Source of the DNA: Actinotalea alkalitolerans
GTDB lineage: Bacteria; Actinomycetota; Actinomycetes; Actinomycetales; Cellulomonadaceae
Assembly (NCBI RefSeq): GCF_023369855.1
Contig: NZ_JAMBPP010000009.1
Span: 124,001-188,000 of the forward strand
Length of the DNA stretch: 64,000 bases
Reading direction: 5' to 3'
Positions 15,974 through 24,013 of this stretch are shown in pieces (position 1 is the first letter of the stretch; each line of letters starts with the position of its first letter). The notes below the pieces were generated by a model. The model was not told the origin of the DNA and did not search any database. It saw only the letters and a program-made list of their open reading frames with translations. Made by a program: the position numbers and the translations under genes.

Positions 15974-17089
15974 TCAGGCGACGCCCACCGAGGCGAGGTC
16001 GGCGATCGGGAGCCCGTGGGCCTCGGCGACGCCCAGGTGCAGCAGGGCCCCGTCGTGCGTCGTGAGGCCGTGGGCCAGGGCAGGGTCCTGCACGACGGCC
16101 TGACGCCACCCGTGCTCGACCAGGGCCAGCAGGTAGGGCAGGGTCACGGCCGTCAGCGCGTGCGTCGCAGTCACCGGGACGGCGCCGGGCATGTTGGCCA
16201 CGCAGTACATCACCGCGTCGTGCACCGGGAAGGTCGGTTCGTCGTGCGTGGTCGGCCGGGTGTCCTCGAAGCACCCGCCCTGGTCCACGGCGATGTCGAC
16301 CAGCACCGAGCCGGGACGCATCCGGCGGACCAGGTCGTTGGACACCAGGCACGGTGCCCTCTTCCCCGGCACGAGCACGGCACCGATGACGAGGTCTGCC
16401 GTCAGGACCGCTCGCTCGATCGCGTAGGCGCTCGAGGCGATGGTCCGCACCCGCCCTCCGTAGGCGGCGTCCAGCTCACGCAGCCGGGGCAGGCTGACGT
16501 CGAGCACCGTCACGTCCGCACGCATCCCGACCGCGATGTCCGCGGCGTGACGACCGGCCACCCCACCCCCGATGACCACCACGGAGGCGGGCTCGACGCC
16601 GGGAACACCACCGGGCAGGAGGCCTCGACCACCCTGGCTCCTCATCAGGTGGTAGGCGCCGACCTGGGTGGAGAGCCTGCCCGCGACCTCGCTCATCGGA
16701 GCGAGCAGCGGTAGTGACCCGTCGGTGGCCTGCACGGTCTCGTACGCGATCGCCGTCGTCCCCGCCCGCAGCAACGCCTCGGTGCACGGACGGCTCGCTG
16801 CGAGATGGAGGTAGGTGAACAGCACCTGGTCGGACCGCAGGTACCCGTACTCCTGGGCGATCGGCTCCTTGACCTTGCACACCAGCTCGGCCGACCACGC
16901 CTCGGCAGCCCCCGGGACGAGCGTGGCACCCGCTGCCGTGTAGACCTCGTCGTCGAGCCCCGAACCGAGCCCGGCCCCGGCCTGGACCCAGACCTCGTGC
17001 CCTGCCGCGACCAGCGCGTGGACCCCGGCCGGAGTCAGCGCGACCCGGTACTCGTGGTTCTTCACCTCTGTGGGCACACCGATCCTCAT
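15974..17089 (-). CDS. ald: Alanine dehydrogenase
   Basis: Ald interconverts L-alanine and pyruvate plus ammonia with NAD, linking amino-acid catabolism to redox balance. The 371 residues match the family length (about 370). [20 protein letters not shown] is the diagnostic N-terminus; VCKVKEP supplies the substrate lysine and FTYLHLA the catalytic histidine; [19 protein letters not shown] is the NAD-binding loop. GGAGG lies five bases before the ATG at 17089. It is divergent from the fructosamine-kinase-like gene, and an imperfect inverted repeat in between (17153-17177) could bind an Lrp/AsnC regulator, the usual controller of ald. Confidence 0.95.
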   Translation of the reverse strand: MRIGVPTEVKNHEYRVALTPAGVHALVAAGHEVWVQAGAGLGSGLDDEVYTAAGATLVPGAAEAWSAELVCKVKEPIAQEYGYLRSDQVLFTYLHLAASRPCTEALLRAGTTAIAYETVQATDGSLPLLAPMSEVAGRLSTQVGAYHLMRSQGGRGLLPGGVPGVEPASVVVIGGGVAGRHAADIAVGMRADVTVLDVSLPRLRELDAAYGGRVRTIASSAYAIERAVLTADLVIGAVLVPGKRAPCLVSNDLVRRMRPGSVLVDIAVDQGGCFEDTRPTTHDEPTFPVHDAVMYCVANMPGAVPVTATHALTAVTLPYLLALVEHGWRQAVVQDPALAHGLTTHDGALLHLGVAEAHGLPIADLASVGVA

Positions 17090-17152
17090 GCGATCCTCCG
17101 CTTCGTGGTCATGGTGCGAGAATCCCACGTCACCCCCGTTTGGGACAGACCC

Positions 17153-17177
17153 TTTCCGTGTCGTAACAGCATGGAAA
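17153..17177. promoter_or_regulatory. Imperfect inverted repeat upstream of ald
   Basis: TTTCCGTG (17153-17160) and CATGGAAA (17170-17177) match in seven of eight positions across nine bases, inside a rare AT-richer stretch. A wider TTCCGT/ACGGAA pair overlaps it. Position, 64 bases before the ald start, suits an operator; the regulator gene is not in the window. Confidence 0.35.
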
Positions 17178-17268
17178 CAACGGAATCCTTGGCCAGCCCC
17201 CTCTGCTACGACGATCTCCGTCGTCTACCGTCCACCGCTGAGCACGCTGGGCGTGATGAACTGCCCCG

Positions 17269-18048
17269 ATGACGACGCCCGTGTACCGCAAGGGTCGCGC
17301 CGACGCGCCCCCCGGATACTTCGACTGGGAGGCTGCGGGGCTGGCGTGGTTGGCCGTGCCGGGCGGACCGCGGGTCGTACGGGTGCTCGCGGTGACCGAG
17401 GCGGGTCTGGAGCTCGAGCACGTGAGCACCTCGGCACCGAGCCGTGCCGCCGCGACCGACCTCGGACAGGACCTGGCGCGGATGCACGAGGCGGGAGCCG
17501 GCGACTTCGGCTCGCCGCCCGACGGATGGGTCGGCGACGGGTACTTCGGACCGTTGGCCGAGCCGCTCCCGCTGCTGGCCGACGCCGCCGCGACCTGGGG
17601 TCCCTTCTACGCCGACAGCAGGCTCGGACCCGTGGGCGAGATGCTCGCCGTCCGGGGGCGGCTCGACCCCGACCTGCGCACGGACCTGACCCGTCTGCGC
17701 GACCGGCTGCGCGCCGGCGAGTGGGAGGACGACGAACCACCGGCCCGCGTGCACGGCGACCTGTGGGCGGGCAACCTGCTGTGGACAGACGGGGGCGTCG
17801 TCCTCATCGACCCGGCGGCGCATGGCGGTCATCCCCTGACCGACCTGGCGATGCTCGACCTCTTCGGGCTCGCCCACCTGGACGCCGTGCTCGACGCCTA
17901 CGAGCAGGAGCATCGGCTGGTCGACGGTTGGCGCGACCTCCTCGGTCTGCACCAGGTCTTCCCCCTGGCCGTGCACGCGGTGCTGTTCGGGGGGTCGTAC
18001 GTGCACCGGACGGCCGCGCTCGTGCACCGGTGGGCCCACGGCAGGTGA
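17269..18048 (+). CDS. Fructosamine-3-kinase-family protein
   Basis: 259 residues with a protein-kinase-like aminoglycoside/fructosamine kinase fold. HGDLWAGNLLW carries the catalytic Asp and the metal-binding Asn, and VVLIDPAAHGGHPLTDLAML carries the DFG-equivalent Asp. The N-terminal nucleotide lobe is short. In this family the enzyme phosphorylates ketoamines, starting removal of sugar adducts from proteins; for bacterial members the in-cell substrate is usually unproven. ATG start without an obvious Shine-Dalgarno. It converges on the PASTA lipoprotein gene, with a shared terminator hairpin. Confidence 0.88.
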   Translation: MTTPVYRKGRADAPPGYFDWEAAGLAWLAVPGGPRVVRVLAVTEAGLELEHVSTSAPSRAAATDLGQDLARMHEAGAGDFGSPPDGWVGDGYFGPLAEPLPLLADAAATWGPFYADSRLGPVGEMLAVRGRLDPDLRTDLTRLRDRLRAGEWEDDEPPARVHGDLWAGNLLWTDGGVVLIDPAAHGGHPLTDLAMLDLFGLAHLDAVLDAYEQEHRLVDGWRDLLGLHQVFPLAVHAVLFGGSYVHRTAALVHRWAHGR

Positions 18049-18051
18049 GGG

Positions 18052-18085
18052 GCACCCCCGGACCGTCGAGACGGACCGGGGGTGC
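18052..18085. terminator. Bidirectional terminator between convergent genes
   Basis: GCACCCCCGG (18052-18061) pairs perfectly with CCGGGGGTGC (18076-18085). It lies four bases after the fructosamine-kinase stop and seven bases beyond the PASTA gene stop, so it can serve both. Confidence 0.75.
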
Positions 18086-18092
18086 GGCCTGG

Positions 18093-18455
18093 TCAGCGCG
18101 CGGCGACCGTCAGGGTCACCAGGGTCCCGCGTTCGACCGTTCCGTCGGCCGGGTCCTGATCCGTCACGACCCATGCGGTGGCGTCGTCCGTCGCGACGGC
18201 GGCACCAGACTCGTCGACGACCTCGACCTCGAGGCCCGCACGCTCGAGGTTGCCCTGCGCGGTCTCCAGGATGAGCACCGTGACGTCGGGGACCGTGACG
18301 GTACCCGAGACGCCCTCCTCCTGCCCCTGCTCCTCCTGGGTCTGCGTGGGCGTGGCCGCCGGCTCGGACTCGGGGTCTGACGTGCACGCGGCGGACAGCA
18401 GGACGCCGGACACCGCCAGCACGGTGGCTGCAGCTCGCACGACGCGGTTCTTCAT
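18093..18455 (-). CDS. PASTA-domain lipoprotein
   Basis: 120 residues. A basic start (MKNRVVR), hydrophobic core (AAATVLAVSGVLL) and lipobox LSAAC at about residues 21-25 mark a lipoprotein signal peptide, so the mature protein is anchored outside the membrane. A Thr/Glu/Gln-rich linker follows, then one PASTA domain (VTVPDVTVLILETAQGNLER to the C-terminus, with the typical D-x-D-P-A-D-G-T-V closing). PASTA domains bind peptidoglycan fragments or lipid II in kinases and PBPs; here the domain stands alone. AGGAGGG lies five bases before the ATG. Confidence 0.85.
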   Translation of the reverse strand: MKNRVVRAAATVLAVSGVLLSAACTSDPESEPAATPTQTQEEQGQEEGVSGTVTVPDVTVLILETAQGNLERAGLEVEVVDESGAAVATDDATAWVVTDQDPADGTVERGTLVTLTVAAR

Positions 18456-18678
18456 CTGGCCCTCCTGGGGCACTCGGGGACGGGCGGTGCGGACCGATCG
18501 GGACGCGCACCGTGTGTCGCCGGGCACCCGTCGGGTCACCCGGCACGCCGTCGGACATCCGACGACCTGACCGTTCGACCGTATGCCTCCCCAGGGGGCA
18601 GAGCACGCCAATTTCCCCCCGACGAGAGGCACGTCACACCCGCCCGCTGCACGCGCGCGCCGTCTGCGGGCGCCTGCC

Positions 18679-19353
18679 TCAGGCAGCGTGCGTGAGGCGC
18701 GGGACGACGGCCCGGGCCACCGAACCCAGGTCGTGCAGCACACCCAGCAAGATCCGGTTGAAGGTCTCGGGGGCATGGCTGTTGACGTCGTGCCCGGCAC
18801 CCGGCACCACGGTCAGGCGTGCCAACGGGGAAGCCGCCAGGTAACGGCGCTCGCCGAACCTCAGCACGTCACGTCGACCGTTGACGAGCCACACCGGGAC
18901 CAGCAGTCGACGAAGGTCGCTCACGGCCGAGTAGCCCTGGAGGGCAGCCAGCATGTCGGCGACCACGTGCCAGGTGCTTCCGGTGGGACGCAGCATCCGC
19001 ACGATCCGCACCGACAGCGCGCGGTAGGCGCCCAGTGGCATCCCACGGATCTCGGTCGAGCAACCCGACAGCACCACACCGGCCACCTTGTGCCCGTGCT
19101 GCGCCGCATAGGCCAGCGTGGTGTACCCACCGAGCGACAGCCCGACCACCACGGGCGGTGACGCGCAGCCGTCCACGGCCCGGTCGATGGTCTCGAGCGC
19201 GCCTTGGAGGGTGAAGCGCTCCGAGCTGCGTGAACCGTGGCCAGGGAGGTCCACCGCGACCGACTCGTGCCCCCACCGCTCCATCGCCGCGACCTGGTGG
19301 GACCAGATCGCCGAGGAGGTGCGGGTCCCGTGCACGAAGACGAGAGGTGTGAT
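18679..19353 (-). CDS. Alpha/beta hydrolase with no standard start codon
   Basis: About 224 residues. The frame shows a complete hydrolase: oxyanion strand PLVFVHGTRT, nucleophile elbow VGLSLGG, acid in LVNGRRD, and histidine in VPGAGHDV. Family function is ester or related bond cleavage; substrate unknown. Anomaly: no in-frame ATG, GTG or TTG occurs close upstream of PLVFVHG. The first in-frame GTG (19335) would cut into the HG motif. The coordinates use the ATC at 19353, nine bases after GGGAAGGG, as a placeholder. Alternatives are a CTG start, or a frameshift from a plus-one frame beginning ATG at 19433 or GTG at 19408. Confidence 0.75.
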   Translation of the reverse strand: MTPLVFVHGTRTSSAIWSHQVAAMERWGHESVAVDLPGHGSRSSERFTLQGALETIDRAVDGCASPPVVVGLSLGGYTTLAYAAQHGHKVAGVVLSGCSTEIRGMPLGAYRALSVRIVRMLRPTGSTWHVVADMLAALQGYSAVSDLRRLLVPVWLVNGRRDVLRFGERRYLAASPLARLTVVPGAGHDVNSHAPETFNRILLGVLHDLGSVARAVVPRLTHAA

Positions 19354-19524
19354 GAGAGAGGGCCCTTCCCGATGGGCGGCGAGGTCGGCCGGACCGGCCA
19401 GGTCGTCACGCCGCGTCCGACAGGTGTCTGCATCCCAGGGTAGGCGCAGAACGCCCCTCCAGCCCTCCGAGGATGGAGGGACCGTGTGAAGACCTCGTGG
19501 CGACCGGCGCCTACGATCTCCCGG

Positions 19525-20322
19525 GTGACCCCTGCTGATCCGACCGCCGCCGCACACCACCGCCCCCCCTGGTTGACCCTGGCCCTGATCGGCGTACTGG
19601 GCGGGGCCCTCTCCGGTGCCTTCGGTGTCGGGGGCGGGATCCTCATGGTGCCGCTGCTGATCACGCTGGGCGGGATGGACCAGCGGCGGGCCGCGGCCAC
19701 CTCGCTGGTCGCGATCGTGCCCGCCTCGATCGCGGGCTCCGCGACCTACCTCGCCAACGGCCGGGGTGACCTCCTGGTGGCGCTGGTCGTCGCCGTCGGG
19801 GGCGTCACGGGCTCCTACCTGGGCGCCCGGTTGCTGCGTCGCATCCCGCTCACCTGGCTGCGCTGGATGTTCGTGACCCTCCTGGTCGTCGTCGCCGCCC
19901 GCATGCTCCTCGTCGCCCCGGCCCGCGGGGACGAGGTCGAGCTCGGCTGGCTCGTCGGCGTGGGTCTGGTCGCCGCCGGGCTCTTCATGGGGGTGGCGTC
20001 AGGGCTCTTCGGCATCGGTGGCGGCGTCGTCCTCGTACCGATCCTCATCGCGGTCTTCGGCGCGGGCGACCTGGTGGCCAAGGGGACCTCCCTGCTGGTG
20101 ATGGTGCCCACAGCGATGATGGGGACCGTCACCAACGTGCGTGGCCGCCTCGTCGACCTGCGGGTCGGCGCGACCGTCGGTCTCGCCGCGACCGTCGCGT
20201 CGTTCGGCGGGGTCGCCCTGGCCTTCGTGATCCCGACCAGGATCTCCGGGGTGCTCTTCGCGCTCCTGCTGATCTTCTCGGCGGTCCAGCTCTCGATCCG
20301 GGCGCTGCGCTCGAACCGGTGA
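19525..20322 (+). CDS. TauE/SafE-family anion exporter (sulfite exporter-like)
   Basis: 265 residues with about eight membrane helices. The duplicated half-signatures GGALSGAFGVGGGILMVPLL and ASGLFGIGGGVVLVPILIAV, each a G-x-G-G-G near the start of a half, define TauE/SafE proteins, which move sulfite, sulfoacetate or other organic anions across the membrane. The substrate cannot be inferred. The GTG at 19525 has TACGAT (19512-19517) seven bases upstream; an in-frame GTG at 19486 is less likely. The gene converges on the DoxX-like gene with a seven-base gap. Confidence 0.88.
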   Translation: MTPADPTAAAHHRPPWLTLALIGVLGGALSGAFGVGGGILMVPLLITLGGMDQRRAAATSLVAIVPASIAGSATYLANGRGDLLVALVVAVGGVTGSYLGARLLRRIPLTWLRWMFVTLLVVVAARMLLVAPARGDEVELGWLVGVGLVAAGLFMGVASGLFGIGGGVVLVPILIAVFGAGDLVAKGTSLLVMVPTAMMGTVTNVRGRLVDLRVGATVGLAATVASFGGVALAFVIPTRISGVLFALLLIFSAVQLSIRALRSNR

Positions 20323-20329
20323 ACGGTCG

Positions 20330-21448
20330 TCAGTCGGAGGGGTGCTCGACCGTCCGCGCCGGGGCGGGACGCTCGGCGGCCGTGCCCGGGACCCGGCCGC
20401 CACGCAGACGCTCCCATCCCCCGCGCAGGTCCTCGAGCGAGGGCAGCCACGGCACCGCAGCCGCGGTCTCCCGGTGCGAGCCGTACACCAGCAGGGCGAG
20501 GAAGACCCCGTAGACCGGCAGGTGCCCGATGACCTCGGTGGTGCCGAAGATGAACAGCGTGAGGTTGAACGGCACCATCGCCACGAGCACCGCGACCTGC
20601 GGCAGCGCGCCCGAGAGCACCAGCAGTCCGAAGAGCAGCTCGATCCCCCCGGCGATCACGATGAACGTCTCGACCCCCACCGGGATGCCGACCAGCTCGA
20701 AGACGTTGAGCTCGGGGTAGGCCTCGAGCAGGTTCCGGGCCAGCTCGGGGTTGGTGAACTTCTCGCTGAAGGCCAGGGTGATCAGCGCCACACCGACGAA
20801 GACACGAAGGAAGAACAGGGCCCAGCGCAGCCGCTCAGGGCTCGGCCGCACCCTGCCGAAGGTCGCGTCGGAAGGGGCAAGGATCACCAGGAAGAGCGCC
20901 ACGGCGAGGGTGTCGGCCGTCTCGAGCAGTGCCACCGGCCCGGCCGCGAGCAGGGCAGGCGGACCCAGCAGCACCACGCCCAGCGCCGGGATGCGCAGCC
21001 GGATCCCGGTGATCAGCCAGATGCCGACAGCCCCCTGCACCAGCCCCGCGAAGTCCCCTCCGGGCACCTCGTCGAGCGGCAGGGACGGCGTGAGGAACCC
21101 TCCGGTGACCGAGTACGCCAGGAGCGAGACCCCCAGGTGGATCCCGAGCAGTCGGGGGATGTACGGGGCGAGCCGGCCGAGGGGGGCAAGCACCGCGAGC
21201 TCGGGTCGGGGCAGCCGGCGCGCGACCAGGCGCCACAGGACGGTCACCACGACCACCGCGACGGTCACCGCGAGCGGTAACGGCGAGAAGAAGAAGCCCC
21301 AGTCACCACCGTCGGCGTGGTCGGCGAACCACTTGCCGTGCGCGGAGGCGGGGCCAGCCGTCAGCACGACCGCGGAGAGGCCGACGGCGGCAACGGTCGC
21401 TGCTCGACGCAGAGGTGCTCCACGTGGGCGCACAGAGGTGTTCGTCAT
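20330..21448 (-). CDS. DoxX-like multi-helix membrane protein with signal peptide
   Basis: 372 residues. The N-terminus is a cleavable-looking signal (RRAATVAAVGLSAVVLTAGP then ASA) followed by HGKWFADHADGGDWG, leaving a histidine at the mature N-terminus. Eight or more hydrophobic segments follow. The C-terminal half (RVFVGVALITLAFSEKFTNP ... IAGGIELLFGLLVLSGAL) resembles DoxX/quinol-oxidase-subunit-like proteins. Function is unknown; the H-G-K-W-F tip and nearby His/Asp residues would suit metal binding, by loose analogy with CopC-type N-terminal histidines. Only a weak Shine-Dalgarno precedes the ATG at 21448. Confidence 0.7.
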   Translation of the reverse strand: MTNTSVRPRGAPLRRAATVAAVGLSAVVLTAGPASAHGKWFADHADGGDWGFFFSPLPLAVTVAVVVVTVLWRLVARRLPRPELAVLAPLGRLAPYIPRLLGIHLGVSLLAYSVTGGFLTPSLPLDEVPGGDFAGLVQGAVGIWLITGIRLRIPALGVVLLGPPALLAAGPVALLETADTLAVALFLVILAPSDATFGRVRPSPERLRWALFFLRVFVGVALITLAFSEKFTNPELARNLLEAYPELNVFELVGIPVGVETFIVIAGGIELLFGLLVLSGALPQVAVLVAMVPFNLTLFIFGTTEVIGHLPVYGVFLALLVYGSHRETAAAVPWLPSLEDLRGGWERLRGGRVPGTAAERPAPARTVEHPSD

Positions 21449-21547
21449 CAGGAGTCCCAGGGTGTCGCGTGAGTGCCGGGTCGCGATCGGCGCACACCAG
21501 CCTACGGTGCCTCGGCGGCGCGGGTCGCGCGCTCCCGCGGGACGAGA

Positions 21548-21577
21548 AAGACCCCCGACCTCGCGGTCAGGGGTCTT
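21548..21577 (-). terminator. Terminator of tRNA-Leu
   Basis: On the minus strand a stem AAGACCCC-T-GACC / GGTC-C-GGGGTCTT (one mismatch, four-base loop; 21548-21577) starts about 21 bases after the tRNA 3' end and is followed by TTTCTCGTC. This is the clearest rho-independent terminator in the window. Confidence 0.85.
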
Positions 21578-21598
21578 CGTCGTCGCTGTCTCAACGAG

Positions 21599-21681
21599 TG
21601 TCCGGAGGGGGACTTGAACCCCCACGCCCGTTAGGGCACTAGCACCTCAAGCTAGCGCGTCTGCCATTCCGCCACCCGGAC
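21599..21681 (-). tRNA. tRNA-Leu (anticodon GAG)
   Basis: 83 nt. On the minus strand GTCCGGG opens the acceptor stem and pairs with TCCGGAC before the discriminator A (one G-T pair). The anticodon stem CTAGC/GCTAG encloses the loop TTGAGGT, giving GAG. A long variable arm (TGCCC-TAAC-GGGCG) marks a type II tRNA, and the T arm GGGGG-TTCAAGT-CCCCC is canonical. CCA is not encoded. A strong terminator follows. Confidence 0.97.
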
Positions 21682-21817
21682 GAGGTGGTGCTGGACGGCC
21701 TTCCGGCCCTCCAAGCGCGCGGCCAAAGATAGCACGGTGAGGCAGGCGGCACAGACGCGGTCCCTGCGGCACACTTGGCTCGACCGTGCAGCCGAGCACC
21801 CCGCCCCAGGAGGGTCA

Positions 21818-23056
21818 ATGTCGGATCGCGACGACATCCCGAGCCCCGACGCAGAGCCCTCCCGGAAGCCGGTCCGTGACCTCTCGGGTCCCGGCCGGAC
21901 GGCTCGCAAGGTCGCGGGTGCGCGTCGCAACCCCGCCGCACTGGGCTACGAGGAGACCGCGCCGCACTGGCTCCGGGTCGTGGCCGGGTGGTCGTGGCGC
22001 ATCCTGGTGGTCGTCGCCGCGGTGTCACTGGTGTTCTGGGCGACATCCAGGGTGCTGCTGCTCTTCATCGCCGTGTTCCTGGCCCTGGTCTTCACCGCGG
22101 TGCTGCGGCCCGTGGTCAACGTGATGTCCCGGATCATGCCGCGTGGGCTCGCCACGGCGCTGTCCCTGGTGCTGTCGATCACCGTGATCGCCGGGCTCTT
22201 CACCTACATCGGCCTGTCCGTCGCCGGGCAGTGGGAGAACCTCGGTGAGCAGTTCAACGACGGCATCGCCACGATCTTCGACTTCCTCGCCGACAGCCCG
22301 CTGAACCTGACGATCACCAACGAGGACGTCGAGGGATGGCTCACCTCGGGCCAGGAGTGGATCTCCGAGAACAGCGGGGCGATCGCGAGCCAGGCCCTGA
22401 CCGGTGCGGGCTCGGTGGCACTGGTCTTCACCGCCATCGCGCTGGCGGTGTTCTGCACGGTCTTCTTCCTCATCCGTGGCACCGAGATGTGGCTCTGGTT
22501 CCTCAACCAGCTGCCGATGCGCATGCGCGCGAGCTGGCACGCGGGAGGGGGCGTGGCCTGGTACACGTTCTCGGGCTACACCCGCGGCACCTTCATCATC
22601 GCTGCCGCGGACGGCGTGCTGGCCGCGATCGCCCTGATCATCCTGGGGGTCCCGCTCGCCGCACCTCTCGCGGTGCTGGTGTTCATCGGGGCGTTCATCC
22701 CGCTGATCGGCGCTCCGCTGGCCATGGTGATCGCGATGATCGTGGCCCTCGCGGCGAACGGTGTGATCAACGCCGTCCTCGTCGGGGTCGTCATCGCCCT
22801 CATCGGTCAGTTCGAGGGACACGTCCTGCAGCCCCTGGTGATGGGCAAGCAGGTGTCCCTCCACCCGGTGGCAGTCGCCCTCGCGGTCACCGGGGGGACC
22901 TTGGTCGCCGGGATCCTCGGTGCGGTCATCTCGGTGCCGCTGGTCGCCGTCGCGTGGGCGGTGTTCTCCCGACTACGACGGACCGACCCGCCGACCGAGC
23001 TCGAGGACCTGGAGGACGAGACCGTCGAGGACGACGAGGTCGCCACGAGCTCCTGA
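21818..23056 (+). CDS. AI-2E-type (PerM) membrane transporter
   Basis: 412 residues of the AI-2E/PerM family (PF01594). A disordered basic N-terminus (about 60 residues) precedes two membrane helices (WRILVVVAAVSLVFWATSRV, LLLFIAVFLALVFTAVLRPV), an extracytoplasmic helical domain (EQFNDGIATIFDF ... SGQEWISENS), and the conserved C-terminal helices with FIGAFIPLIGAPLAMVIAMI and EGHVLQPLVMGKQVSLHP. The C-terminus is acidic. Family members export various solutes or ions; the AI-2 role is proven only for few. AGGAGGG precedes the ATG at 21818, chosen over an upstream in-frame start. Confidence 0.9.
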   Translation: MSDRDDIPSPDAEPSRKPVRDLSGPGRTARKVAGARRNPAALGYEETAPHWLRVVAGWSWRILVVVAAVSLVFWATSRVLLLFIAVFLALVFTAVLRPVVNVMSRIMPRGLATALSLVLSITVIAGLFTYIGLSVAGQWENLGEQFNDGIATIFDFLADSPLNLTITNEDVEGWLTSGQEWISENSGAIASQALTGAGSVALVFTAIALAVFCTVFFLIRGTEMWLWFLNQLPMRMRASWHAGGGVAWYTFSGYTRGTFIIAAADGVLAAIALIILGVPLAAPLAVLVFIGAFIPLIGAPLAMVIAMIVALAANGVINAVLVGVVIALIGQFEGHVLQPLVMGKQVSLHPVAVALAVTGGTLVAGILGAVISVPLVAVAWAVFSRLRRTDPPTELEDLEDETVEDDEVATSS

Positions 23057-23071
23057 CGACCCCGCCGGGGC

Positions 23072-23971
23072 TCAGCCGCCCAGCACCCCGAGCAGTCGCT
23101 CGAGCTCGGCGCGCACCGGCGCCGACGGCGGCAGGAGAGGTGGGGGCAGGGCCCCGAGCCGCAGCCCGAGGATCTCTCCGACCAGGTGGACGACCCGTGG
23201 TCCGCCGGACGCGAGAGCCAGGCCGACCACAGGCTCGAGCGGTGCCATGGCGGCCTGCGCGGCAGCAGGGTCCTGTGAGGCCGCGGCCCGTGCGACCGCG
23301 GTGTACGGGCCTGGCAGGACGCCGGCGAGCCCCGAGTGCCAGGTGCTGGCCCCCTCGAGCAGCCCCGCGTAGCCGTGGCCGTCCCCGCTGAACCCGATCT
23401 CGATGCCGGCCGGCACTCGGTCACCCAGGTACCGGGCCCGCCGTCGTACCTCGTCGGCGTCCACGCCACGGTCCTTGATCCCCCCGATCCCGGGCGTGCG
23501 AGCAAGGGTGCACAGCATCTCGAGGGACAGGGCGACCCTGGTCGTGACCGGGTTGTGGTAAGCCCACACGGGCACCTCGGCGTGCTCCCCGACCGTCCGG
23601 TAGAGCTCGAGGACCTCGTCGTCGAGCAACGGCAGGTAGGAGGTGGTCGGTAGCAGCAGCGCGCTCACCCCGGCCTCCTGGGCGTCCTGCGCCAGCACCA
23701 GGACCTCGCGGGTGGTCAGCGCACCGACACCGACCACGACAGGGACCCGGGCGCACACGGCCTCGACGCCGACCTGCACGACCCGACGACGTGCGGCCCG
23801 GTCGAGGTACGCGAACCCTCCGGTGCTGCCGAGCAGGGCGATCCCGTCGACCCCGGCCAGCACGGCCCGGTCGGCCAGGTCCGCCAGTGCGGTCAGCGAG
23901 GCGTCGTCGACCTCGCCGTCGCGCGAGCGCGGGGTGGGCAGGTAGGCCACGAGAGGTCCGAGGAGCGGCAC
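23072..23971 (-). CDS. DapA-like (dihydrodipicolinate synthase/NAL family) lyase
   Basis: 299 residues forming a TIM-barrel aldolase. The Schiff-base lysine is in GIGGIKDRG, the proton-relay tyrosine in VWAYHNP, and the phosphate/carboxylate loop reads LLGSTGGFAYL where true DapA has G-T-T-G-E. Without the G-T-T-G-E and lacking lys-operon neighbours it is more probably a sugar-acid or oxo-acid aldolase/dehydratase of the same superfamily than the lysine enzyme. GTG start at 23971 with TACCGT six bases upstream (23978-23983). It converges on the AI-2E gene. Confidence 0.85.
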   Translation of the reverse strand: MPLLGPLVAYLPTPRSRDGEVDDASLTALADLADRAVLAGVDGIALLGSTGGFAYLDRAARRRVVQVGVEAVCARVPVVVGVGALTTREVLVLAQDAQEAGVSALLLPTTSYLPLLDDEVLELYRTVGEHAEVPVWAYHNPVTTRVALSLEMLCTLARTPGIGGIKDRGVDADEVRRRARYLGDRVPAGIEIGFSGDGHGYAGLLEGASTWHSGLAGVLPGPYTAVARAAASQDPAAAQAAMAPLEPVVGLALASGGPRVVHLVGEILGLRLGALPPPLLPPSAPVRAELERLLGVLGG

Positions 23972-24013
23972 GCTCTCACGGTAGCGACCGGTCGAACGGG
24001 CCGGCCCCCTGGC

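Noticed and set aside
23072-23971. Naming the DapA-like gene as lysine-pathway dapA
   Set aside because: The loop reads G-S-T-G-G rather than G-T-T-G-E and no lysine-pathway gene is adjacent.
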